Origin: Ditylenchus dipsaci
Taxonomy: Eukaryota; Nematoda; Chromadorea; Rhabditida; Anguinidae
DNA: 64,000 nt
Assembly (NCBI GenBank): GCA_004194705.1
Contig: SADC01000492.1
Coordinates: 124,001 to 188,000 of the forward strand
Direction: 5' to 3'
Positions 37,001 to 49,000 of the stretch are shown here, one piece after another. Position numbers and translations under genes: made by a program. The notes under the pieces are model-generated. The model was not told the DNA's origin and searched no databases. It saw only the letters and a program-made list of their open reading frames with translations. Within the stretch, counting starts at the first letter, position 1; each line of letters opens with the position of its first letter.

Positions 37001-40000
37001 GCTGGGACAGCCAGTGGATGAGTGTATTGGCACAACCAACGCGCAACAGCAGCTCCATGGTCCGACTGAATGTTTGCACAGTTGCTTGACTGCGGCTTGG
37101 TTGGGTGGGATCCATCAAGCAGAGTAAGCGCATCCAGCTGCGAAGCCAACACGTAGCATTTCCAGTTGACTGAAAAGATGGTGTCTTTATTCGGGTAGTT
37201 TTTTATATTTTGTTTATTCCATGTAAAAATCAGGTAAAACTTCGTTTTTTGTAATTTGGGCATTTAAGCAGGTCGACCTAAACCCTTTTGTAAAGTTTTG
37301 TCCTTTTTCATTATTTTTTATTTTGTTTTAAAGAGGAAATTAGTAAATTTCTTTGAATAATAAACCCTAGAGTAACCATGTGCACCATTTAGCCCCTAGA
37401 GCAGTTTTAGAGTTGCTGCAAAATTTCGCCCAAATTGTTCCATCAATACTTTTGATTATGTGAAGTTTCTCGAATTTTTAAATCCATCCTATGGAGCTAT
37501 TTAAGGGCTTTCAGATGTATATTGCAGATCTGATTTTGGTTGACTACTTGCAAAGTTATGAGTATTCTTTTAATTTAAAAATGAAGAAATTTAACACGAA
37601 TGGAGGCTTGAGTTCAGAATCCCCCCCCCACGGGGACTGATCAGGTGGAGGAGATAACGTCATATTCGTGTTTCTCGACCCCGATTTCATGAGAAAGCCG
37701 GCTGTTTTTTTGGTTCTGAGAAAAAAAATTTTTTTCGAACCACAGGGGGGTATCATGGGTTTTTAGTCAAAATTTGAAAAATTTAAATTGGCGCCTTTTG
37801 AATTTAAAAGGGAATAAGGGCTGTATTGGGAGGGGAAGGGAATAAAAGGGGCCACTAATCACACAAGGCCCCTAACAAGAAGATGTTGAACATAGTTTTG
37901 AAACTTGAAAACTCTGGTATGCATGCTTTTTCATGCATCCAGAGAACCTTTCGAGTGATTTGTGTCTAAGGTATGTGGGTGTGCGCATCTCAACTCCAAG
38001 CCCCCTGCGCCCCGAAGGGGGCGCAGGGGGCTTGAGAGTTAGAGATGCGCGCACACACTTACCTTAGACATGATTCCGAGAAGTACTCTTGACCATAAAA
38101 TGCATATAGAGTCTTTTTTTGCCACGGCCCAGTTGAAAAACATGGTGAGGCAGTCGAAGAATATAGATATTCAAATTTATAATGTTCTGCCATAAAAGTG
38201 GCCCCCTTTTATTCCCTTCCCCTCCCAATACAGCCTTATTCCCTTTTAAATTCAAAAGGCGCCAATTTAAATTTTTCAAATTTTGACTAAAAAACCATGA
38301 TACCCCCCTGTGGTTCGAAAAAAATTTTTTTCTCAGAACCAAAAAAAACAGCCGGCTTTCTCATGAAATCGGGGTCGAGAAACACGAATATGACGTTATC
38401 TCCTCCACCTGATCAGTCCCCGTGGGGGGGGGGGATTCTGAACTGCAACCCGAATGGAAATGCTTGTTTTCTTATTTTTTATTATGGCTCGTTCAAGGAC
38501 TGAGACTTAGACTGAGACTAGACAGTGTTCACAGACTGAGACTAAAACTAAAGGGTGCTCATAAAGCTCTTTTCTAATTTGAAAAAACACACAGAAAACG
38601 TTAGATGAATATGAGGGATGGTCATTGGAGGAAGAAAAAATTCAAAGAAAGGTTTTAAAGGGGCTTGCCCACTAATAAGAGGTGGTGACCGGAATTTTTC
38701 CAGAACTTTACAAAAGTGAAAATATTGATAGAACACACTAAAACGGTAAAAGCTGCTAGTTTTTTACGCTAATTCTTAAAAATAAAACGGTTAAAAAATT
38801 TCCCGCTTCAATATTTTTTCGAAAACTTTTAATTTTTTTCGTAAATTCCCTTTTTTCGACAATTTTTCGATTTTTCAGAAGTTATAGTTGGTCACTCTAG
38901 GTTTAGGGCTAAAATGATGAATTTATAGGTAATATGAAAAGGCGCACCTGAACCACTGTTTGCATCTCCTTTTCACTGTTTCTCTCGCCATACATGTCTA
39001 GATTGGCCTCCTCCTCGCCATCCATTAGGTAATGGCCATTACCCACACTTCCATTCTCACTGGACTTGTCTGTTCTAGAAGTTAGTTTTCTACTGGCTGA
39101 TCCTGTGGAGCTCTAAGTTATGCTCTTTCAGTCATATTAACTAAAAATTGAATGAAAACCAACAGTTTCAGCATGACCAGTACTTCCACTCCTTCTGGAT
39201 CTATTAAATTGGATACATCAATCGCAAACAAGTTAAGTATGAGGGCCCGTGTCACATTCTCCACCACTTTTGACCACTGAATTAATTTTATTCAATAATC
39301 TACAGATTGTTATTGGCATTCATAAATTTAAAAAAATTGACCCCAGTAGCGAATACCCGCCTTCCCCGTATAAAAATTTCCTTTTAAAACACTACTAAAA
39401 AATAATCAAATATATGTCCTAAAACCCGGAAAAAATGCTAGCCTAACTAGCCTAAAAACAAAACTTTATAAGAAAAAATTTCTGCGGGAGGGGTGTATAT
39501 TCGCTACTAGCGCCAAAAATTTGGTTTCGACAGGACATTTCTAAGCTCATTTTTTGTAAGCTCCATTTTTTTGGAAGAACTTTTTAACCATGTAAACACA
39601 ATTAAGGCTCACAATGACGTAGTTACACAAGATAAATTTATAAAAAATGACTGAGTTCATGAAAAATAAGCTATAAAATGTCTTGTCAAAAATATGCTCG
39701 CGATAAAGGATAAGAACCCCAAAAATGCTTAAAAATTATTAATTTTCTAGGTTTTTACCTACCTGTTCTACCATCTGAGTCCAGATGCCCGCTTTGAAAA
39801 CCAGCCACACATCGTCCCACATCCTCTCATCCAACTCCACCTCTCTAATCACCCTCACAAACACACAAACACTCAACAGTGTGCGAGTGAATCCTCCTGC
39901 TGTGGCACTGCCATAAGCATCTGAACGGGCACAGCATACGGTCAAAGCTTGGCTTAGCCGCTTGAGCAATTCCGCCCAGACAGACTTTGGCAATTGGCGT

Positions 40001-43000
40001 GGCAAGACACTGACTGAAGGGTTGGCCAGGTCCCTGCTCATCTGCAAAATGGAGTGGGTCAAGGAGATGGCTGAAGGCAGGCGGTCTCCACTGGAAACCA
40101 GGTAAGGACTATTGAAGAAGGAAGTATATATGTGAATCAGCAGCAGGTTCCAAGCTTCAAGAGTAATTAGACCAGATTCCACAAATACTGGAATCTCTTT
40201 TTGGAGCAGCCAATAACGGATGAGAGCCAACACTTTGTGGATTACATTGGAACAGGCAAGTGGCAACTGCATGGCCTCACGCATGAGAGTCAGTAGATTG
40301 TTGGTTGCCTTCTGACTGGACAGCAGCACCTGCATTAAAAGAATTTCAGAGAAGTGATAATGTATGTGAACACACCTGTCTGTAGAGTAGTAGTCCAGAA
40401 GAGGGCTGTTCGTGGAAGCCAGCAGAAGCAATATTAATCATCCAGCGGATCAGCCAATAACGAGCAATAACTTGTGGGTCAGCTGTGTCCAGTCTGTAAA
40501 TTTACAGCAGATTATGCTATAACTTATAAGGCTGAATTTTTTGCAGGATGAAAAATCCGGATTCGCTCAATGGTCAAATCAGGGCTATGATTCATAATTT
40601 TCAAAAAGATTTATAGTTTTTACCAGACCCTATGTATTTTTTATTTTTTAAGTTTAACGTCAAAACCTTGGCAACGAGCACTGGATAAAATGACACTTTT
40701 CTTCAAAAGCCTAAGCGTTCCCAATTTCTGACATTTTGTGAGCCTTCATAATTTTTTTTTCAATATTTAGAGGCCATTTTGCACACGGGAACATGTTTGA
40801 GCCCTAAAAATAGCCTAAGTTCAAAATAATGGGGCCAAACGGAAAAATACTACCTTTTTGTAAAAAATTTTTGTAAAAAAACTGCCCCCTTTGTGTCTCC
40901 TTTTTTTGCTTTGATTAAAAAGTCATGAATTTTCCTTATTTTTTTTAAATTTTTACCGCTTTAGGGATCCCTGCGCTTCTAGTTTCTAACGAGATATCAG
41001 TTGTTGCATCATCTTAGGTAAAAGTATGAACCATTTTTTTTCTGAATTGCTTCATAATTTTACTTTTTTGTGCTGCACTTTGCAAAGATGATGCAACAAG
41101 TGATGCACCGTTAGAAACTAGAATTGCAGGGCTACCTAATAGTGTTGAAAACTTTTTAAAAAAGTAGGCAAATTTATGCCTTTGTATTAAAAAAAGGGAG
41201 CACATTTTCACAAAAAGGGCACATTTTCGCCAGAAGGAGGCACTTTTACGTATCATCCAAAAAATAAAACGACGTTAAAAATCAGAAGAAAATTGCAACA
41301 GGCGCAAATTCAAAAAAATCACAAAATCCTCTAAACGCCTTAACGCTGACCGATTACGCTGATACATAGAACCCGGATATTTGAAGAACAGAGCTTATCT
41401 AAATTACCCTAATTCGCTGCCCTAATTAGAACATTGCCCGGCACAGCTATTTTTTTATTTAAATAAGCACTCACACTTGTGCGTGCTCCTCATCCCTTCC
41501 CACCCTCCAAAAACATCTACACCATCGGTTTCGATGTCTGGGAAAACTTCATAGACATAAAGCACAATCACTCTATCTAGCAGGAATTTAGCACAGTCCA
41601 CTCTTCTCAAATCATCTGCCCATTCAATCTTCATGGTTTCCCGAGAACAATACTCCAGAAATTTGTCCAAATAGATCTAAACAAAGAATTTGCTATTGTA
41701 TTCCGACCGTAGAAATTACCTGCAGTGTTTGAGCTCTTTCACGCACACTTGCTTGCTCGTTGATGGTAGGTGAAGTAGAAGAGCCGGTTGTGGTTGTTGG
41801 TACGGCCACACTGCTTCCATTTACAATGATGGGAGTGATGCGCAGTCCAGCTGGGTCAAATCCGGCCATCGCCGAAGCATAGCCATTATTGTTGGCAGTA
41901 GAGACGAGGGGAGGGGCAAATCCTACTGTGGGCTTTCACAGTACTCCTAAATAAGTAACTCTGATTTTTTGTTTACCGTATTTTAATTAAAGCAAACCAA
42001 AAAACTTTAAATTAACGGCTCTTAAATTTGAAAAGAGTATTTTTGTGGCATTGTATTTTTGGACAAGTTTTTGAAAACTTCTGTCAGGCAAGTAACCTAT
42101 CATTTTATAGGGCGTCTCACTGGCTACAAATTGAGAGGTAACTTGCCTCAGAGCGGTTCTTAAAAACTAGATTACAAACACAATGCCAAGAACACAATTT
42201 TGAATCAAGAGGAGCCGTTAAATTAGAGAAGATTTGGTATTTTTTAGAAGATATGGATCAACCCACCTGCAATATCCTCTCACTTCTCTGAGAATTCTTG
42301 AGTGGAAAGTAAGGCAAGCAGCACTGGAATACCACATCTAACATCCGGCTGGTCCCATTATACACCGCCAAACACTGGTACCAGATCAAGAACAGGCGAA
42401 TAGCTATTTTGCGAACACCCAGCAGGTTGCGTGGAAGTAAAGCTCGTTTTAATATACACTCGATTGCGTTTCGTTGCCAGCCTACAATACAAATTGAATT
42501 ATTTTGCATACATACAATTGAAATACCTTTGCCGACTAGCTCAGGAGCGAAACACAACACTTGTTCCAGTGTCCAAAGAGCTGATTCGGCATCAAACACT
42601 ACCTGGGCATCGACTGATAAGTCTGGATGAAGAAGTAAAGAGTCGATTAGGTGGAAAGCCTAAAAACTATTTCTTGGGGTTTAGTTTAGAAAGAATTAGA
42701 TTATTTGCTGAAACTCGCCTCGAAACTGAAATCATCCACCAGTTGGCGTTTGTCCTGAAAATATAGTTATTCTTTACTACACGTGCAAGAAATATCTCTC
42801 TTTTTTTCTTTCGGTTATCCTGACCAAAATAATACAGTCTACTCTCGATATAGTGCACTCTCGATATAGTGTAACTCTCGATACAGTGTATGTTTTTTAC
42901 GGCTTGGTTGGTTAATTTAAAAACAAAAGGAACCATATCTTCGATATAGTGCACTCTCGATACAGTGTAACTCTCGATATAGTGTATATTTTTTGCGGTC

Positions 43001-45701
43001 CCGACAAAGAAAACAGCTCTCGATAAAGTGTATATTTTCTAATTTTATTGAAAATGTAAATTTATCCGTTTTTTGCAAATTGAGCAATAAGTACTGAAAA
43101 AGAGTGAGGTTTGATTACTTTGAACTAGAAGAAATCAGTAACGGAAGTTGCCAAAAATAAAAGCGCTAAATTCATTAATAAGAGGGTACGATGAGCTACA
43201 ATTGAATTCTTGGATCTTTTTTGCCGAGGTTAAAAGAACCGAAAAGAAATGTAGTGAAGGGCAGTGAAGGTGAAACAATTAAGAGACGGTTGAAAGCTTA
43301 TAGAGCGTTTGATTTTGCCAGTCATTATATAAAACAGCATTCTGATGATCATGCGGTGCTTAGTTTTGCCGATGCATCAGAAAAATATTTTTACGAAGAG
43401 AGGCGAAAAACAGAAACATGATAATGTAATGGCCTGTTTACGTTGTTCGAGTTAGAGTCAGAGTTCGAGTTAGAGTTCGGGTTTTTGATTACGTGAACAC
43501 CTCTGATCTGAACTCGAACTCTAACTCGAGGGTGTTGACGTACCTCGAGTTCGAGGTCGAATTTAAAGGTGATGATGCATATAACTCGGATTCCCTTGTA
43601 GTAAACGGCCTGAAAACTAACTTTTAGTGGCTTTTGACCGCTCAGGGGCAAATTCTGAGCCATCTGAGCTATATACATAAGCACGTTCAAGCGCGACTTC
43701 GAACTCTAACTCGATGTACGTGAACACCTTCGAGTTAGAGTTCGGATTTTTGAGTACATGAACACCTCTTACCCGAACTCGAACTCTAACACTAACTCAA
43801 ACAACGTGAACAAGCCATAAATGTACATCAAAAATGACCAGTTACTTCTCGTCTAACCGTTAATTCATTTCTCACATGGTACCATTATTATTTTTGTCGA
43901 ATAAAATATCTTTTTGATTTGGGGTTCAGGTCACTAAGGCGAAAACTCTCGATATAGTGTACAACATTGACTGTTTTGTTGGGAAACCTTCGATATAGTG
44001 TACTCTCGATATAGTGTAACTCTCGATATAGTGTATATTTTTCCAGTCCCGCGCACTACACTGTATCGAGAGTGGACTGTAGTTCCTTTTCAAAGTAAAA
44101 ATTAATAGCGTCATCTCGGAGAAAAGTCACCTACTGTATTTTTGAAACACCATGAGCAAATTTTAAGAGACATACATAAAATTGGTGCGCGCCAATTCAA
44201 AAATTTTTCCTAGTCACTAAACAGAGGTTTAATTAGGGTTATGGAATGAAGAGACCTTGGCAGCCAATTTCTATGCAAGACTAGACTTTTGGGAATTTTT
44301 AATTATGCTCGAGAATTTCGTTTTATACTGAAATTGTGGAATGGAGAATTCTCCAGAGAATTCTCCATATAATTCTCCGGATAATTCTCTAGAATTCTCC
44401 GCTTATTTCTCCGACTAAACAAAAAAAACGGAGAAATACGAAATGTGAAAGAGCTCAGTTAGTTCGAGGGTTAGGAGGCGGTAAGTCACCACGGTAACTC
44501 ACATTACTACGGTAACTTATTGGCAAGTTACTAGTAACTTACCGGTAACTTACCGCCGCCCGTATAAACTTACTGAAGATCGGTAAGTTAAATCGTTTGT
44601 ATAGTTAACTGTTTTTTGTACAGTTAACCGAAGTTTCGTACAGTTAACTGAAGTTGACTTTACAGTTAACTGTAGAGCTAAATATCGATTTAGTGGCCTT
44701 CGTACGTTTCATAGTTTTAAAGAGCCATTGCCACCTGTTTTGAATTGTCTCCTGCCAATTCAATTTTTTTGCCTAATTATTCAACTTCTGTACGGATTTT
44801 TTAGCTTGGTTTCTAACAAAACAAGTCCTAGAATTTAATTTTAGGTATAGTTTTGTTAGAAACCAAGTTGAAAAATTCGTACGTAAATCCAACGATACAG
44901 AAAAAATTTGAATTGGCGGGGGACAACCGTTGTCGTAGACGGCAATGGCCCTTTAATAAAGTGGGTGCACTACGTTTCACCGTCCCTATTTTCACCGTCA
45001 CTATTTTCACCGTCAGCATTTCAGGACCGCTTTTTAGGTCTAAATTTTTCGAAATTTTTAAAAGTTTTGGTACCAAATTGAAGCCCTGAATGTCAGCTAC
45101 ATTTTGGTACTACAATTTCTGAAAAACGAAAAATTTTAGTTCTAAACTGTAAAAAACGTTGATCCTGCGTTCTACGGTGATGAAAAAGTGTGAGATTGAA
45201 CGCCTTCAAAAAAATGTCTTGAAAAAAGCAAAAAATTTCACAAGGAGAATCGAACCCATACCCAAAGATAATAGTTAGAACAAAACGAAATACCAAGTAA
45301 ACCAAATTTTATAAATGATAATTTTTCATACTGCCCTGCAAATTTTTTGATGTCTTCCTTCAGCGGTTCTTACAAGCTAACTACCGAAGTGTAGAAGGTT
45401 CTGATCCTCCACGAAGACTTGAGTGCTTGATAAATATTTAAACTGGATATCCAAAAATGACTTTTTAGCTCATTTTCACTTCGACGCTAATTTCGTAGGT
45501 AAATTCAAATTTTAAAAAGTCTTTTTATGTGTGGCAACAAAATTCTTCACAGAGTGATCAATAGGGGTTATATACCTGTGGAGAAAGCGCCTCCATAGCC
45601 AAACGGAAGTGTTTAGCCCGTGAAGTAGAATCCCTGTGCATGTCTGAGAAGCGTTGCAGAGAACACTGCACATGATCTGAAGTCTTCTTTCTTTGAAACA
45701 T
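34045..45701 (-). CDS. RALGAPA: Ral GTPase-activating protein alpha subunit (catalytic)
   Basis: Sixteen exons: 45701-45576, 42754-42719, 42659-42527, 42481-42267, 41932-41720, 41676-41477, 40493-40376, 40329-39763, 39276-39160 (end uncertain, or 39184), 39112-38948, 37169-36178, 35731-35521, 35473-35105, 34805-34669, 34562-34457 and 34407-34045. The product is about 1356 aa, shorter than vertebrate RalGAP alpha (about 2000). The N-terminal MFQRKK...RAKHFRL block and helical repeats match the family. The C-terminus is the RapGAP domain: [55 protein letters not shown]. The catalytic Asn thumb (GND) is present. It stimulates GTP hydrolysis by Ral and works with RalGAP beta. Exon 11 (992 nt) needs three restored bases, at 36204-36208, 36436-36439 and 36836-36840, to keep frame. 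Confidence 0.88.
35758..36130. mobile_element. Inverted-repeat element in RALGAPA intron 11
   Basis: CGCCCCCGCCTAAGG...TTTTTCTAGGCCGATTTT on the left is mirrored by AAAATCGGTCTAGAAAAAG...CCTAGGCGGG on the right. It makes up most of the intron 36177-35732. Confidence 0.6.
37605..38450. mobile_element. Inverted-repeat element in RALGAPA intron 10
   Basis: Arms at about 37610-37862 and 38180-38445 are near-perfect inverted copies (for example GATCAGGTGGAGGAGATAAC). A nested GC-hairpin element (about 37862-38175) lies between them. Confidence 0.65.
42660..42718 (-). other. GC-AG intron 2 of RALGAPA
   Basis: The donor reads GAG|GCGAGT and the acceptor TTTTTAG. Using it joins two phase-0 exons so that FSFE runs into AFHLID, matching the N-terminal helical region of RalGAP alpha. 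No GT donor nearby gives an open, matching frame. Confidence 0.55.
42835..44079. mobile_element. pogo-like element in RALGAPA intron 1
   Basis: CAGTCTACTCTCGATATAG starts it and the inverted CAGTCCACTCTCGATACAG ends it, with TA flanks. Sub-terminal CTCGATATAGTG units repeat at both ends. It contains an orphan 66-codon frame (43221-43421) without a known match and the Harbinger-like insertion 43430-43817. Confidence 0.75.
43430..43817. mobile_element. PIF/Harbinger-like element, 388 bp
   Basis: Ends TGGCCTGTTTACGTTG and (complement) TGGCTTGTTCACGTTG are flanked by TAA on both sides (43427-43429 and 43818-43820). The interior repeats GAGTTAGAGTTCG in both orientations. Confidence 0.75.
44721..44952. 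mobile_element. TTAA-flanked foldback, 232 bp, in RALGAPA intron 1
   Basis: AGAGCCATTGCC and GGCAATGGCCCT ends with TTAA flanks (44717-44720 and 44953-44956). The arms carry the same GAATTGGCGGGG-like block as the 8203-8394 family. Confidence 0.75.
45234..45312 (-). other. tRNA-like Pol III sequence (SINE head or decayed tRNA)
   Basis: On the minus strand, TGGTTTACTTGG fits an A box and GGTTCGATTCT a B box about 40 nt later. A T-run follows and AAAATTT/AAATTTT can pair as an acceptor stem. D- and T-stems are poor, so a working tRNA is doubtful. Confidence 0.3.
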
Positions 45702-45721
45702 GCTTGCCCAGTCTTCTAAAC
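45701..45721 (-). promoter_or_regulatory. Splice acceptor 14 nt upstream of the RALGAPA start codon
   Basis: TTTGTTTAG followed by AAGACTGGGCAAGC and then ATG. It lies between the LST8 stop and the RALGAPA start, which are only about 0.3 kb apart. This is what a spliced-leader acceptor of a downstream operon gene looks like. A 5'UTR cis intron is the alternative. Confidence 0.4.
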
Positions 45722-46004
45722 AAACGCTTAAAACCCAATTTTCAAATCATCACCAACAATACTAATACAAAGTGACGGTAAAGACATTTTGTTGCACATC
45801 ATTATTTTCATGTTGTATAAAACTGTGTTTAATATCTACAGTAAAATCAACAATTATTTTGATTGAAAAAAGTATATAACTTTGTCAATCTATTTACAAC
45901 CCGCTTTCATAGATAACAAAAAGTCTAAAATAGTTAGAAAAATGATGCTAAATAATTCTATTGTCTATTTTCTGTGTTATTTACATGAGGAGAAGTCCAA
46001 TTCA

Positions 46005-49000
46005 TCAAGCACAATCGCGAAAAGCCATGGCAGTTATGCCTAGAGAATGGCCCTGAAATAATGTTTTTAAAACAGGATTTGTTGTTTTATAAGGTTGCTT
46101 TTGGCTGATTTGACCGTGAAGTGTTGATTTACCGTATTCTCTCTAATAATCCCACTGTGGACTTATTGATCGATCACCCTGAAGGGTGTGGGATTATTAG
46201 AGAGTGTGGGATTATTTTTCGATCATCCCCTGCTCTTTATAATAATTAATCAAACAAACAAATCAGACCAAAAATATTTATTCTTCATCAAACAATCCAT
46301 CATTTACTCTTTCTGTCTTAAAGCTAGCCAGAACCACACTGGGCCCGAGCAATTTCAAAACTTTTTTCCTATAACGGACTAATATATTTTTTCTATGATG
46401 TTTCTACCATGTTTTGAGCATTTTGTGCAAAATAATATTTTTTCGCAAAAAAGTTTCTTTCGAGACCAAGGAAGCCCAAAATTTTTCAGAACCTGAATGT
46501 GACCCTGAAAAATACATTTTTTGGCAAAAAATGTTGTCATGGGAAAAAGGTTTGAAAGTGCGTGGTACCAGTGTGATTTTGGCCTGCTCTAAGAAATAAA
46601 AGAGTAAATCTCAGACAAAAAAATTATTGTCCCATTTTGAGCTTAAAACTTGGCTTGGGAACCCAGTATTAGATAGAGCATTACCTGATATGTTCGCACC
46701 ACTTCATTGTTCTTCAGGTCCACATTCGCATGAGGCCATCCGAGGTGGCAGTGATCATGTAATTGGAGTCGTTGGTGAAAGCACAGTCCCACACCCACTT
46801 GTTCTTGGGCACGGAATAAGTGTTCAGCTAAAAACTTTTCAAAAATGAAAAAAAAACCCTCAAAGTCAATCACTCACCAACTTGTGGTTGGTGATACTCC
46901 ACATTTTGCAAGTTTCGTCGGCCGAAGTTGTGGCCACAGCCAGGCCGTCCGGTCTGAACCTGCATTTGACTGCAAAAGTAGCATGGGCTGCTATTTTCAC
47001 ACAGGGTCTCTGTCCCACTTGACCACTTATCAATGAGCCCGGTCCATAATATCCTCCTCCCAAATAGCCGGGTGGTCCTGTGACTTGACTTTCTAAGTGG
47101 CCAGGCTCCACTCCTCTTGGCATAGCTAGTACCATTCCTGGCAATTCTGGAGCTGGGGGAGGGGCTGGGGCTATTGGTGGTAATAGAGTGTTGGATATTG
47201 CCAAATTTTCTTTGTCGTCTGCTAGTCCCATCGGCATGCTCTGAATACAATTAACGGATTTAAAGAGGGTAATTATCTTGCTTGGATATACCCTTCCCCC
47301 CAAATAATTTTGGATCGTTCCTAAACACCACATATCGACCTAAAATCACTCCAGAAGCTCCAAAAAGGCATTATTTTTATTTTTTAGTCAATTAAAAGCT
47401 GAGTTTTCAATGCTTTGATTATGCGATCATTTGACTGTTTTACCATGTTCGTTAACGTGAGCAGAGACAAAAAAAGCTTCTACCTGCATTGTTGATCAAG
47501 AGCTTTGCTTGGGGCGTGCGCATTTCTAATCCTTCAAGCCTAGCGCTCTGAGTTTTGGAGTATTTTACTATTTTTCGTCACAGATTTTCGTTTTGCCTGT
47601 TTCTCTCAAATTTTAAAAAGGGGAGCACACTTTATATTGTGAATGATTTAACACGAGAACGGCGGGTTGTAACAACTTTACATTCTGGTGCAGAATTTCG
47701 TGCTGATTTTTTTGGTACCGGTCGCTGCAATTTTTTTTCGTCATCGACCATCTCGAAATCATATTTTTCATTTCAATCGAAATTTTCAGCGTGGCATTCT
47801 TATACTGGTTTTTAGTGTAATTTTTTGAATTTTTTCTTTCAAGCAATATACTATGCTGTATAGGAGATTCTGCACTTTCGGATGAGTGGACATGAGTTTT
47901 GATATTTATTAACTTTTTGCAACAAGAAAGGCGTTGAAAAATAGGGTACGTTTTAGGAAGATGAATTTTTGAAGAAAAAAACACCTCAATAATTTTTTTG
48001 AACGGTCTAATTCTAAGTTTAATTGCTCTTGTCAGGCGGTCATTTTGACACGAAATACAGCAATATTTTACAATAAAACCTTGACAAACTGTGCCCAAAT
48101 CAATGTGGAGGACAAATTCCTCTCAGCACAACAAATATTTGATTTTCGAAATTTCAATGTTTCGTCTTCGTCATGACCTGCAATTTTGATAAGAGCGGCC
48201 AAAATTAGCCCCCTTCGAGGGCGCAGGGGGCTTGGTTTCTTGGGGTTGAGATGCGCACACCCACATACCTTAGACATGATTCCGAGCAAGACTCTGGATG
48301 CATAAAAACATATGCATACCAGAGTTTATTTATGCGATAGACCCCAGAAAGTAAAAACCTGTTCAAAATCTAGTATTTTTACCTAGAATTTGCTTAAAAA
48401 GGGTTAAAATTTGGTCAAAAATACCTAACAAGACCATTCACCCCCAAGGGACGGGCGGCAAATCTTTTTTTAAAAATTTTAATTTTTCTTATTCAGAAAA
48501 CTGTTAGAAATGCTTCTCGTATCTTGTTGTGCAGAAAAAATAAGTTTGGGAGGTGATTTTGGGTCACTTTTTAAAAAATCCGAGTATGGGGGGGGGAACC
48601 GTATAAGTGCCGCTTTTGCTTATGATTTTACAAAACCAAGGATGGCAAAGATAAAGCTATAATATGGCGAAGAGACTCGCAGTAACACTCTGAAATACAG
48701 TAAAAATCGCTCATTGTTTCGCCTTTGTTTTATCTTTCAATGAAAGTGACTCCTAATTAGAAGCGCAATGTACTGCAACTCAGAGTATGACTTCGACCTT
48801 TCCCGCGTCATTGTAACCCTAATATTCCTCATTCATCGCTTTCTGTTATGAAATCAAGTAAAAAATAAGAAGCATCTGATAATGAGGCGAAAATTAAATA
48901 ATAATGAGTGCTTCAATTCAGAATCTAACATGTGACTTGTAAAAATTAAATGGCCAATTCAAATCATTCTCAATATAAAATCTACCCCCTTTAAGGGCCT

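Noticed and set aside
43221..43421. 66-codon frame with charged composition
   Set aside because: Lies inside the pogo-like element 42835-44079 and matches no transposase motif I know; noted only within that element.
34045..45701. Identity as TSC2 or RalGAP beta
   Set aside because: The [26 protein letters not shown] and FGPLFDGA blocks and the MFxxKK N-terminus fit RalGAP alpha better than either relative.
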